Shown here: one piece after another, positions 1 to 9,140 of the stretch | How the letters are laid out: each line of letters opens with the position of its first letter | Position numbering within the stretch: the first letter of the stretch is position 1 | Position numbers and translations under genes: made by a program | The notes under the pieces: generated by a model | Databases searched by the model: none | Told to the model about the DNA's origin: nothing | The model's input: the letters and a program-made list of their open reading frames with translations, nothing else | Origin: Bacillota bacterium | GTDB lineage: Bacteria; Bacillota; Clostridia; Acetivibrionales; DSM-1351 | Direction: 5' to 3' | Length of the DNA: 64,000 bases | NCBI GenBank assembly: GCA_023444055.1 | Contig: JAEZRV010000080.1 | Coordinates: forward strand, 1 to 64,000

Positions 1-1519
1 TAACTCCGCTGACACTGCATGTTGCATCAGCCCAAGTTTTCCATCCGCCAGTACCTGCAACAGCACAAGTCCCTATTAATGTTCCTGTCGGACTATCCAA
101 ACGAATTTCTATATTTCCACCAGTTGACTCGCTACCTGCGCTTGCTTGGAAATTAGCAGCACCGCTACCAAAATCAATCTTTCTATAAACAACATAATCT
201 CCATTTTGAATATACCCGAGATTCTTACCACTTCCATCAGGATTATCTTCAATTTCAACTCCATATTGGCTATTAAAACTTTCTGCTTCAATCTTTGTAA
301 ATGCACTTCTTGGTTCTACAACTACAGGTTCACTGGATACCTTGAGCACAACAGTACCATGTGAAGGTACAGATGCTGTATATGAACCTGTGAATTCTCC
401 TTTGTCAGACATAGCCCATAAATCACGTACTGAAACACTGCCCTGCATACCTATATCTGCAAAATTAACTGTTATGTTAGATGTTGATCCATTTCTATTT
501 AATAATGCAACAGCCTTTGTTGTTCCATCTATACCGAGTGGTTTTACCCAAACATCAAGACCATTTGCTGATTTAACCTTATATCCTTGTACTCCAGCAG
601 GATCCTGATTTACAGCTATTACTTCTTTGTTAGTTAAAATGCTTTTTGTAGTTTGATTCATTGTTCTGATATCATTTCCAGCAATAAGAGGTGATGCCAT
701 CATACACCACATGCTCATCTGTGTACGATATTCCTCAGTTGTACAGCCACCGTTTCCGATTTCAAGCATGTCAGGATCATTCCATGCTCCAGGTTTAGCA
801 GAACTCGTATATTTCGCATTCTCATCAATACAGTTTATAATACCTCTAAACCAATCATTTCCATTATCCCATTTATCAGTTATATCACCTGTAGTACGCC
901 ATAAGTTTCCAGTCTCAGGCATCCAGCTTCCATACCCCCATGCACAGATACTAAATACTATAGGTCTTCCGCAATTTGCAAGTGCGGTCTTCATTTTCTG
1001 GTAATCAGTTTTCTGGTCACTTCCATTTGGTATATTACAGTTATCGTATTTTAAATAGTCAATACCCCATGAAGCGAAAGTTTTTGCATCTCTATCCTCA
1101 TAACCCTTGCTTCCACTTTGAGGAACATTCATACATGTCATAGTACCGCGGTCTCCATATATTCCAAGCTTAAGGCCCTTGGCATGTACATAATCTGCTA
1201 AAGATTTTATACCACTTGGGAAACGTGTAGGATCAGCCCTCAGGTTTCCATTTGAATCACGTGCAGGGTTTGCCATCCAGTTGTCGTCAAGGTTTAAATA
1301 CACATATCCTGCGTCCTTCATTCCAGAAGTTACCATTGCATCTGCAATCTGTTTAATCTGGGTTTCATTAATATTCCCATGGAATACATTCCAACTATTC
1401 CATCCCATAGGTGGTGTTTTAGCAAGACCGTTATCCAATGCCCCTAAGTTAAAAGTGGATAATACTGTAAATGTTACACAGGTAAGTATTCCGGCTGCTA
1501 ATGCTAATAATTTTTTCAT
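1..1519 (-). CDS. Secreted GH27 alpha-galactosidase with CBM6 (3' end outside window)
   Basis: The enzyme should release terminal alpha-galactose (or beta-L-arabinopyranose, also seen in GH27) from hemicellulose side chains outside the cell. The protein begins with a signal peptide (about residues 1-27), then the GH27 hallmark PPMGWNSWN (about 36-44). The likely nucleophile is Asp159 in YLKYDNC and the acid/base Asp212 in TTGDITDKWD. After a C-terminal beta domain, a CBM6 starts near IEAESFNSQYG and runs off the window, so the dockerin expected by analogy with the neighbours is not visible. The ATG at 1519 has a GGGGGA ribosome site 9 nt upstream. It is the most downstream visible member of the dockerin cluster. 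Base 1 falls inside a codon, so the gene is cut by the window and not by a stop. Confidence 0.93.
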   Translation of the reverse strand, partial: MKKLLALAAGILTCVTFTVLSTFNLGALDNGLAKTPPMGWNSWNVFHGNINETQIKQIADAMVTSGMKDAGYVYLNLDDNWMANPARDSNGNLRADPTRFPSGIKSLADYVHAKGLKLGIYGDRGTMTCMNVPQSGSKGYEDRDAKTFASWGIDYLKYDNCNIPNGSDQKTDYQKMKTALANCGRPIVFSICAWGYGSWMPETGNLWRTTGDITDKWDNGNDWFRGIINCIDENAKYTSSAKPGAWNDPDMLEIGNGGCTTEEYRTQMSMWCMMASPLIAGNDIRTMNQTTKSILTNKEVIAVNQDPAGVQGYKVKSANGLDVWVKPLGIDGTTKAVALLNRNGSTSNITVNFADIGMQGSVSVRDLWAMSDKGEFTGSYTASVPSHGTVVLKVSSEPVVVEPRSAFTKIEAESFNSQYGVEIEDNPDGSGKNLGYIQNGDYVVYRKIDFGSGAANFQASAGSESTGGNIEIRLDSPTGTLIGTCAVAGTGGWKTWADATCSVSGV

Positions 1520-1559
1520 ACCTTTTATCCCCCTAATATATTTTTTTATTAAATTCTCC

Positions 1560-1598
1560 ATTCAATTTTTCTAGGATAACTGTCTGGAAAAATTCAAT
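1560..1598 (-). other. Intercistronic stem-loop between CE1 and GH27 genes
   Basis: ATTCAATTTTTCTAG (1560-1574) faces CTGGAAAAATTCAAT (1584-1598), pairing over 15 positions with one mismatch and one G-U. In the transcribed (minus) direction no U-tract follows, so it looks like an RNA-stability or processing element and not a terminator. Confidence 0.5.
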
Positions 1599-1640
1599 CT
1601 AAAATTAATTTCTTTGCTGTTTTTATACTTCTTCACTATC

Positions 1641-3149
1641 TTATTTAGAATAAGGCAACTCTGTAATACTTCCTAATAGATACTGTTTAAATGTTGCAAA
1701 ATCAAGTGCATCAATAGCACCATCAGCATTTAAATCTGCAGCTGTAATACCATCCTCTACTGGGAATTTTTCAATTGAACCAAGAAGATACATTTTCAAT
1801 AGAGCGTAGTCTGTTGCATCAATGCTCTTATCGCCGTTTAAATCTCCCGCAATAGTTGTACCTTCAGTAGCTTTTGAAAACTGGAACCAATTTAAGTTTA
1901 GTAAGTAGTCGCTTTCTCCTGTAAATTTCAGATACAAGTCATGCTCTCCAGTAACTCCACTGACATCACAGGATACATCAGTCCATTCTTTCCATCCGCC
2001 TGTATTAGGTACGGCACAAGTTCCTATTAGTGTTCCTGTCAGACTATCCAAACGAATTTCTATATTTCCGCCATTTGAATCACTTCCTGCACTTGCTTGG
2101 AATTTTGTAGCACCACTGCCGAAATCAACTCTTTGGTAAACTGTATAGTCTCCGTTTTGGATATAGCCTATATTCATACCGTTGTCATTAGAATTAGCTT
2201 CAATCTCAACTCCTGATTGATCAGTATAATTCTCTGCTTCTATTTGCGTAAATGCTGATATTGGCTCTGGAGGAGTTACCTCATAGTCCGTAAATCCATT
2301 AGCACACGCCATTTGTGAAAAATTCCATAAACTAGGTTTCCACACTGTCCAGTCGTGACCTCTTCCAGGAATAAGAAAATAGGTGTATGGAATGCTATAT
2401 TGTTTACAGGAATTAACTATGCCATCACTGAAGGATGTATTATCATTTGTTCCAATACAAAGAAATAAAAACTTATTCAGCTGCTTAGTTGCTGCAGGAT
2501 CTGGGAAAAAATTAGTACTTGTAATAGAACCTGGTCCTCCAGCAGAAAACCCGCCTACATATGCAAATTGATTTAAATTTGTAAGCCCAAAGTTTATTGA
2601 TTGTGCACCGCCTAGTGACAGTCCAGCAATTGCTCTATGTTCTCTGTCTGTGAGAACAGAATATTTTGATTCAACATACGGTATTAAGCTGTTAAGCAAA
2701 TCAGCTTTGAAATTCAAATATCCATCCGATATTCCAGCTCCTGTTGCATTTGCGTTAGGTATTACAACAATAAATGGCTTTATTTTACCTTGAGCAAGAA
2801 GATTATCTAAAATGACATTAGCTGAACCTCCACCGCTATACCAGTCATTCTCGTTTCCTCCATAACCATGCAACAAGTACAAAACACTGTATTTATTATT
2901 TGCTGAATATCCTGGTGGAAGGTATATTCTTGCATTTCTATTGCTGTTTGTCGCTTTTGAGAAATATGAAAAAGTGCTAACTTGACCATGTTGAATATTG
3001 CTCTGAACTTGGTCAAATCCTGTTTGTGGTAGTACTGGTAGTGTCTCAGCCTTTACCTGGCCTACTGGTATTACGCATAGCAAGGCTAAGCTTAAAAATG
3101 CAGGTACTATTTTGCTGCCAATTTTATTCATTAAAAGTTTTATTCCCAT
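1641..3149 (-). CDS. Secreted CE1 feruloyl/acetyl esterase with CBM6 and dockerin
   Basis: Predicted to cut ferulate or acetate esters from arabinoxylan as a cellulosome subunit. Layout of the 502 residues: signal peptide 1-34, CE1 alpha/beta hydrolase about 45-285, CBM6 about 297-427, and a type I dockerin about 433-502 with two Ca-loop repeats (GDLNGDKSIDATDYALL and ADLNADGAIDALDFATF). The probable triad is Ser178 in GLSLGG, Asp236 in GTNDNT and His265 in GRGHDW. GGAG lies 8 nt before the ATG. A second in-frame ATG at codon 7 is possible. It is the most diverged of the three CE1 paralogs in the cluster and carries the same dockerin class as the upstream GH59. Whether feruloyl or acetyl is the main substrate cannot be read from sequence. 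Confidence 0.92.
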   Translation of the reverse strand: MGIKLLMNKIGSKIVPAFLSLALLCVIPVGQVKAETLPVLPQTGFDQVQSNIQHGQVSTFSYFSKATNSNRNARIYLPPGYSANNKYSVLYLLHGYGGNENDWYSGGGSANVILDNLLAQGKIKPFIVVIPNANATGAGISDGYLNFKADLLNSLIPYVESKYSVLTDREHRAIAGLSLGGAQSINFGLTNLNQFAYVGGFSAGGPGSITSTNFFPDPAATKQLNKFLFLCIGTNDNTSFSDGIVNSCKQYSIPYTYFLIPGRGHDWTVWKPSLWNFSQMACANGFTDYEVTPPEPISAFTQIEAENYTDQSGVEIEANSNDNGMNIGYIQNGDYTVYQRVDFGSGATKFQASAGSDSNGGNIEIRLDSLTGTLIGTCAVPNTGGWKEWTDVSCDVSGVTGEHDLYLKFTGESDYLLNLNWFQFSKATEGTTIAGDLNGDKSIDATDYALLKMYLLGSIEKFPVEDGITAADLNADGAIDALDFATFKQYLLGSITELPYSK

Positions 3150-3238
3150 TTACTCTTCTCCCTTTCACTTATTTACTTCCATGAATCTACAGAAAGAGTT
3201 TAATCATTATTACAAATAATTCACGTAACTACCTGCCT

Positions 3239-6200
3239 TTAGTTTGAATGAGGTAATTTCAAAATACTACCAAGCAGGTATTGTTTGAATGTAGCAAAGT
3301 CAATCGCATCAATTGCTCCATCACTATTAAGATCCGCTGCTGTAATGTCATCTTCTACTGGAAAATCCACAATTGAGCCCAGAAGATACATTTTCATCAA
3401 AGCGTAGTCTGTTGCATCAATACTCTTATCGCCATTGAGATCACCGACAATAGTTTCAACTTCAGCTCCTTTTGAGAACTGGAACCAGTTTAAGTTTAGT
3501 AAGTATCCGCTTTCTCCTGTAAATTTCAAATATAAGTCATGCTTTCCACTTGCTCCAGTGACATCACATGTTACATCAGCAAAAGTCTGCCAATCACCTG
3601 TTACAGGAACCGCGCAAGTACCTACTAAAGTACCTGTAATACTGTCAAGCCTAAGCTCAATATTACCTCCATTGCCAGCACTTGATACTCTTGCTAGGAA
3701 TTCTGTCGCACCTGACTCAAAATTAACATTACTATAAACAACATGGTCTCCGTTTTCGATATAGCCTACAGCTTCCGTTCCTTCGTCACAAGTTACACTT
3801 TGGATTCCCATCTGACTGTTGTAGCTTTCTGCCTCAATCTTTGAAAATGCCGTTCTTTCTACTGGCTCATCTTCATTATTCAAGTCAGAAACAACTGCTA
3901 CAGAATCCACAGCCAACGTGCCACTTAATACCTTTAGTGAAACGGTATGATTACCATAAATAAGCCCGCGAAGTGTAAATGTTTGATAAAATTCACCAGA
4001 TGCCATTGTACTTGCAGAAGTATTAACTACCTTTCCGTCCACTGTCACCTCAAGCTTCGCTGAACCATTGTTAGCACCAAGGATATCTAATCCAGTACCC
4101 TTGAATATGTACTGAAGTGCAGCATTTGTTCCTTTGCTGGTAGAAAGGGTTCTTTGATAGTTGTACATGGATTTGCCGTTTTCATGTGCCCATGGACCGC
4201 TGTAAACAAGCTTTGCAGCCGGTACAGAAGACAAATCGTACATCTCAAGGTTGTCTAGCAATTCAGAATAGTAAGGTACATAACCTTCAATTTTTTCCAC
4301 CTTCAGATTATCAAAGCGAGTATTATAGTAACCACTAGCCAGATCTATACGACCGGACAATCTTGGGCTTGAATCAGTGTAGTTGTAAAGAATAGTATCA
4401 TCCAAATAAGCAGTTACTTTATTTTCTACAACCTTAAGAGCAATGTTGTGCCATGCATTATATGCTGTATTAAAATTACTGATTTTTACTCCGCCTGTGC
4501 CACTCGCTACATTTCCACTTGCTACGGAAGTACCGTTGACATGTAGAGACCAACCACCATCAAACCAGAATTTCAATATATATGGTGTACCGTTTGTATA
4601 GTGAGAGTTACCGCCGCCCTGTTGACGAGCTCCAATAGCAGCATAGTTATCTCCGCCCTCTGTACTATTGTGTTCAAATGAAACATCAACACTAGCCTTA
4701 TAGTTTAGCCATCTGAAATCTCCAATCCCTGTGATAGGGCTACCATTATTCCAAGTTCCACCAAGACCCATAATCGACTTATCCACCTGCTGTCGCAGAA
4801 CATAGTTGCCCGACCCATCTGGAAGATACGCTTCAAATGCACCGTTACGATCACTAGTATAACGTGGAATCACACTTTTAGAACCACCTCGCGCATCTAT
4901 ATAGCTTTCAGTTCCTGTTATCTTTCCACCTAAACCAATTACAGGAGAGGTCTTAGCAGAATAATCAAAATCATCAGCATATAGGAAGTTATCCTTAGTA
5001 TTATGTACAGATCCAGTTCCATCTGTGTCAAGTACAGTACGCTCGCCCTCAACTGGCAGCGGTAAATTGTACTCCTCTGCTTCCTCGTTATTGTCCAATG
5101 TGGTAACGGTCACAACAGAGTATGGTTTTACGCTTACATTGTAAACTCCGCTACTATCTGCCGAAACCTCGCCAAGATATTTCATGTAGTTGCTGTTAAA
5201 GGCTGTCCCCTTATTGGCTGCTCTGGTTTCCCATACTTCCAATGATGGATTTCCCGTATATCTCATATTTACCGTTTTAATTGTGTAGTTCTTTGTATAC
5301 TCACTATCGTTAACAAAAACGGTTGAGAAATTGCTTTTATCAGGAGAAGCTAAAGTCATATAGCTTGGTGTTCCATTACGTCCATTAATTGGGTTAGTAC
5401 CTACTGCACCAGTGTAGCTGGCCTGAGGCACTGCCCTCCATATCCCTTCTGTGTTGGTCTGATTTTCCCAGCCTGATTTTGCAAACCAGCTGAAATGTCT
5501 CAGAATAACAAGACCTCCATCATAGTGAATCCAGCCTGACCAAGGATCACGTGCACTTATCAGTTCTTTAAAGGAATATTGACCACCTTCATAGAAAGAA
5601 CCAATTGCAGGCTGATATACAAAATGTGTTCGGCGGGAGTTTACAAACCCCTTGATAACTGTGTTTCCCATTTCAAGCGGACCATTGCTGCCACCTATAC
5701 CCGTACCTTCAACTGAAGGATCCTTCATATTGTTGTTAGGTCTGAACGATGTATTACTGAAAGTGGCCTGTGCCTCACTGTTCCAAACCTCTTTGTCAAA
5801 TTGCTCTGCAAGCTTTTTGAAATCACCAGCAGCATTGTCGTCGGTATTGTAGTGATATGCACCAACCGAAACAGCATCTCGAAGTGTAGCATCGCTCACC
5901 ATTTCATCGCTGAAGGAACCAACTGAAACTTCATCAGAAATAACAACCTTGATGCTGTTAAACAGTGCTCGCTCTTCAGTGCTATTAAAGCCTGTGCTAT
6001 CCGTTTTTACACGCTGCGCGAATTGTTTGGTCCATGTCAAATTCGCTGCTTGTTCGTTTACTCCTGGATTTACATAATCAACCATATATCCATACTGACG
6101 ATAAGCTGTTAAAATAGTATTCTTATACCAGGTATAAACCTTATCATTGCTGTTTACCCAACCAGGAGCATTCCATCGCAAAATACTAACCTTCAAATTT

Positions 6201-6619
6201 GGGTTAACCTTTTTTGCATCAGCAGCTAATTGAAAGCCTGGATGTCGCTTTACATTGGCCGCTTCGTTTTCCCAGCGCATAGTCGAAGGGTCAGGTCCAG
6301 TGGAATTGTTACGATCATTCCCCATCTCGATTTTCACATGTGTCATAATCGGATTTTTTCCACCAAACAGAATTTGCAGGAATTCTGAATACTTTTCAGG
6401 ATGCTCGGATTTATAATCCATTAACAGTGCACTTGAGCTGTTTCCACTGAGTACACCAAATCCCTTAAAAGTTAGGCCATTTACATTGCCGGCTTTAATA
6501 TTGTTCCCATCTAGAACAATGCTGGCATCTGCAGCCTCAACTGTATTTAGTGGTGTAATTGAAAACAGAGCTGATACCATAGTAACTATTAAAAAAACTG
6601 ACAGAACCTTTTTTCTCAT
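3239..6619 (-). CDS. Large secreted GH59 glycosidase with CBM6 and dockerin
   Basis: A 1126-residue protein related to GH59 (the galactocerebrosidase family); in a xylan cluster it more likely removes galactose from side chains. The start KGFGVLSGNSSSALLMDY matches the family's opening motif. The probable acid/base is Glu189 in NPGVNEQ and the nucleophile Glu282 in VWNSEAQ. A signal peptide (1-30) precedes the barrel (to about 510). Then come a lectin-like jelly roll (about 540-800), an unassigned beta domain with PAAKLVYSGPW (about 810-935), a CBM6 (about 945-1060) and a dockerin with GDLNGDKSIDATDYALM and ADLNSDGAIDAIDFATF. The family is rare in bacteria compared with GH43 or GH10, so the substrate is an inference. 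The gene upstream in transcription is separated by a structured gap of about 260 nt. Confidence 0.88.
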   Translation of the reverse strand: MRKKVLSVFLIVTMVSALFSITPLNTVEAADASIVLDGNNIKAGNVNGLTFKGFGVLSGNSSSALLMDYKSEHPEKYSEFLQILFGGKNPIMTHVKIEMGNDRNNSTGPDPSTMRWENEAANVKRHPGFQLAADAKKVNPNLKVSILRWNAPGWVNSNDKVYTWYKNTILTAYRQYGYMVDYVNPGVNEQAANLTWTKQFAQRVKTDSTGFNSTEERALFNSIKVVISDEVSVGSFSDEMVSDATLRDAVSVGAYHYNTDDNAAGDFKKLAEQFDKEVWNSEAQATFSNTSFRPNNNMKDPSVEGTGIGGSNGPLEMGNTVIKGFVNSRRTHFVYQPAIGSFYEGGQYSFKELISARDPWSGWIHYDGGLVILRHFSWFAKSGWENQTNTEGIWRAVPQASYTGAVGTNPINGRNGTPSYMTLASPDKSNFSTVFVNDSEYTKNYTIKTVNMRYTGNPSLEVWETRAANKGTAFNSNYMKYLGEVSADSSGVYNVSVKPYSVVTVTTLDNNEEAEEYNLPLPVEGERTVLDTDGTGSVHNTKDNFLYADDFDYSAKTSPVIGLGGKITGTESYIDARGGSKSVIPRYTSDRNGAFEAYLPDGSGNYVLRQQVDKSIMGLGGTWNNGSPITGIGDFRWLNYKASVDVSFEHNSTEGGDNYAAIGARQQGGGNSHYTNGTPYILKFWFDGGWSLHVNGTSVASGNVASGTGGVKISNFNTAYNAWHNIALKVVENKVTAYLDDTILYNYTDSSPRLSGRIDLASGYYNTRFDNLKVEKIEGYVPYYSELLDNLEMYDLSSVPAAKLVYSGPWAHENGKSMYNYQRTLSTSKGTNAALQYIFKGTGLDILGANNGSAKLEVTVDGKVVNTSASTMASGEFYQTFTLRGLIYGNHTVSLKVLSGTLAVDSVAVVSDLNNEDEPVERTAFSKIEAESYNSQMGIQSVTCDEGTEAVGYIENGDHVVYSNVNFESGATEFLARVSSAGNGGNIELRLDSITGTLVGTCAVPVTGDWQTFADVTCDVTGASGKHDLYLKFTGESGYLLNLNWFQFSKGAEVETIVGDLNGDKSIDATDYALMKMYLLGSIVDFPVEDDITAADLNSDGAIDAIDFATFKQYLLGSILKLPHSN

Positions 6620-6642
6620 TTCAATCCCCTTATCCTAATTAC

Positions 6643-6766
6643 TCAACCTTCCCACATATAGCATTTATAGTCTCTAGTAGCGCATATGTTAATCGGTAAA
6701 AGTTCGCCTTATAACCCAGTTAAATACGCTATTAAAAAAATTTCTAAAACACTGTGGGAAGGTTGA
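6643..6766 (-). other. Large structured intercistronic RNA element
   Basis: Perfect 14-bp arms TCAACCTTCCCACA (6643-6656) and TGTGGGAAGGTTGA (6753-6766) close a domain of about 124 nt. An inner imperfect helix pairs TAGCGCATATGTTAA with TTAAATACGCTA. The element lies between the CE1-CE6 and GH59 genes. No U-run follows on the transcribed strand. The other 130 or so bases of the gap show only a ribosome site. Confidence 0.55.
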
Positions 6767-6877
6767 TTTAATTATCTCCGTAAAATTCATTTCTTACCTT
6801 ATGAAAACAACTTTCTTATTTGGTGTTAAATGAAATTACTAATTATATATTGGAGTGAATATGGTTTATTTTCCAAC

Positions 6878-9091
6878 TTACCATCCAAGCATTTGAGTCA
6901 TTTTTTCAGCATATCTCTTACCTAAAGTGACTGATGAATCATGACTAAAGTGGAGACGGTATTGTGTATCAGAAGAATCAACGACCAAACCATCTGCAGA
7001 AACTACTGAACAATTAGTAATCAATGAAGGCAACTTATTAACTAATGTATTGTGACCTGCACATCCACCGCTATAAAGTAGTTCTCCAGCGATAAATGGA
7101 ACGTTACCCAAGTTTAGATCTTTTCTAAGGTCGTCAACTAATGTTTTAACCTTACCAGGCCAAGTACTATCGCCACTATTTGATTCGCCTTGGTGGAATA
7201 TAATTCCGTCAATAACTCCACCTTTTTGCTGTGCAAGCTTAGCACGGTTAACTATCCAATTGTATTTAGTTCCTCCAGATTTCATGAATGTTTCAATCTT
7301 TTCACCACTAATAGCACATGGTATTAATCCTATAGTGTCGCCTTCTGGAACTTTTTGTATCATAGTCTTACCGAACCAGTCTCCAGGTCCTATAGCGTCA
7401 AGCCAAGCTGGATGGAGAGGAGGACATGCGACATCCCATTGATCTGTTACTCTACCTAGTGCAGCATTATTATCATAGCCTAATACAAGCACTCTAGGGT
7501 CTTCCACTTTATCAGCTGCTTGAGTCTTAGCGTATCCTGCCATATTGGATTGACCTAACAGTAGAAAGCAATGAAACTTCTTTTCTTGTGGTGGTGGAGG
7601 CTGTGTATTTTCTCCAGGGAAAACAGTTATCATTCCAAGTAGATATTGTTTCATTAGCGCAAAATCAATTGCATCTATTGTTCCACTAGCATCTAAATCA
7701 GCCAATGTCTTGTCTTGAATATCTTCTATTCCTAAAAGTTGCTTTTTAATTAACATTAAATCTAATGAATCTATTGAAGCATCAGAATTTATATCACCTA
7801 ATTTACCTACTGTTGTGACTTCATTACTAAATTTGAACCAATCCAAATTAAATAAATAATCGCTTGTACCTGCAAATTTCAGATATACGTCATGCTCTCC
7901 AGTAACTCCGCTGACATCACAGGATACATCAGTCCATGTTTTCCATCCGCCTGTATTAGGAACGGCACAAGTTCCTATTAATGTTCCTGTCAGACTATCC
8001 AAACGAATTTCTATATTTCCGCCATTTGATTCACTTCCGGCACTTGCTTGGAATTTTGTAGCACCACTGCCGAAATCAACTTTTTGGTAAACTGTATAAT
8101 CTCCGTTTTGGATATAACCTATATTCATACCGGTGTCATTAGTATTAGCTTCAATCTCAACTCCTGATTGAGAAGTATAATTCTCTGCTTCTATTTTTGT
8201 AAATGCTGATATAGGTTCAGGAGGTGTAACTGGTCCATAATCAGTAAATCCTTTTTCACATACCATCTGTGAATAATTCCATAAACTCTGCTTCCACACA
8301 TTCCAATCATGTCCTGCTCCTGGAATAAGGAAATATGTATTAGGAATACCGTTTGAATCACAGAAATTATGTACATTAGTACCATTATTTATAAGGCTAT
8401 CAGTTGTACCATATGAAATAAACAAAAATTTCAACATCTGCTTAGCTGTTGCCCCATTATTAGGAAATAATTGGTTAGTTGACATAGTGTTAGGTGCTGC
8501 TGAAAAGGCTCCAACATATGGGAACTTGTCCAAATTTGTCAGTCCAATGTTGAATGATTGTCCGCCACCCATTGATAGACCGCACACTGTCCTATGTTGA
8601 GGGTCAGTATAAACTGAATAGTTTGATTCGATGTATGGTATAAGAGATTCAGTCAAATCTTTTGTGAAATTTGTCCAACCATCAGATACACCATTTCCAG
8701 TTGCATTACCGTTTGGTAATACACAGATAAATGGTTTAATATTACCAGCAGCGATGAGATTATCAAGGATGACATTAGGTGCTCCATTGGCGTACCACTC
8801 ATCTTCATTACCGCCAATACCGTGCAATAAATACATTACGCTGTATTTATTGTTTGCTGAATATCCTGGTGGCAGATATATTCTAGCCCTACGCGTACTG
8901 TTTGTAGCCTTAGACTGATAATTAATATAGCTCACTTGACCATGTGGAACACTCTTGACTTGGTCATATCCTGACGGTGGTGTAGTTGGGAGTGCTGCTG
9001 CTTCAACCTGACATACAGGTACTGCAGTGGCAAGTAATGCAAGACTGAATAATACTGGTACAACTTTCTTAACTAAAGTTCTTAGTTTCAT
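6878..9091 (-). CDS. Bifunctional CE1-CBM6-dockerin-CE6 esterase
   Basis: A 737-residue two-enzyme protein. Residues 1-32 are a signal peptide. A feruloyl-esterase-like CE1 (about 40-285) has Ser173 in GLSMGG, Asp231 in GTTDS and His261 in GAGHDW. CBM6 is about 294-422 and the dockerin about 430-493, followed by a PPPP linker. A CE6 acetylxylan-esterase SGNH domain fills 505-737, with Ser515 in LGQSNMAG, the HQGES block (His633, Glu636) and a C-terminal HFSHDS with His717 as the likely catalytic His. The dockerin is therefore internal, unlike in all complete neighbours. Up to the dockerin the protein is nearly the same as the next gene (9141-10628), implying tandem duplication followed by gain of CE6. 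Removing ferulate and acetate in one subunit would unmask xylan for GH10 and GH30. Confidence 0.93.
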   Translation of the reverse strand: MKLRTLVKKVVPVLFSLALLATAVPVCQVEAAALPTTPPSGYDQVKSVPHGQVSYINYQSKATNSTRRARIYLPPGYSANNKYSVMYLLHGIGGNEDEWYANGAPNVILDNLIAAGNIKPFICVLPNGNATGNGVSDGWTNFTKDLTESLIPYIESNYSVYTDPQHRTVCGLSMGGGQSFNIGLTNLDKFPYVGAFSAAPNTMSTNQLFPNNGATAKQMLKFLFISYGTTDSLINNGTNVHNFCDSNGIPNTYFLIPGAGHDWNVWKQSLWNYSQMVCEKGFTDYGPVTPPEPISAFTKIEAENYTSQSGVEIEANTNDTGMNIGYIQNGDYTVYQKVDFGSGATKFQASAGSESNGGNIEIRLDSLTGTLIGTCAVPNTGGWKTWTDVSCDVSGVTGEHDVYLKFAGTSDYLFNLDWFKFSNEVTTVGKLGDINSDASIDSLDLMLIKKQLLGIEDIQDKTLADLDASGTIDAIDFALMKQYLLGMITVFPGENTQPPPPQEKKFHCFLLLGQSNMAGYAKTQAADKVEDPRVLVLGYDNNAALGRVTDQWDVACPPLHPAWLDAIGPGDWFGKTMIQKVPEGDTIGLIPCAISGEKIETFMKSGGTKYNWIVNRAKLAQQKGGVIDGIIFHQGESNSGDSTWPGKVKTLVDDLRKDLNLGNVPFIAGELLYSGGCAGHNTLVNKLPSLITNCSVVSADGLVVDSSDTQYRLHFSHDSSVTLGKRYAEKMTQMLGW

Positions 9092-9140
9092 TTTTTTGTT
9101 ATCCCCTCTCTTTTTAGATAATACTTGTCGGTCAATTTAT

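Noticed and set aside
109..306. Short open frames antisense to CBM6 and dockerin genes, many recurring with similar sequence
   Set aside because: They overlap strongly supported coding regions, have no ribosome sites, and recur only because the CBM6 DNA is repeated.
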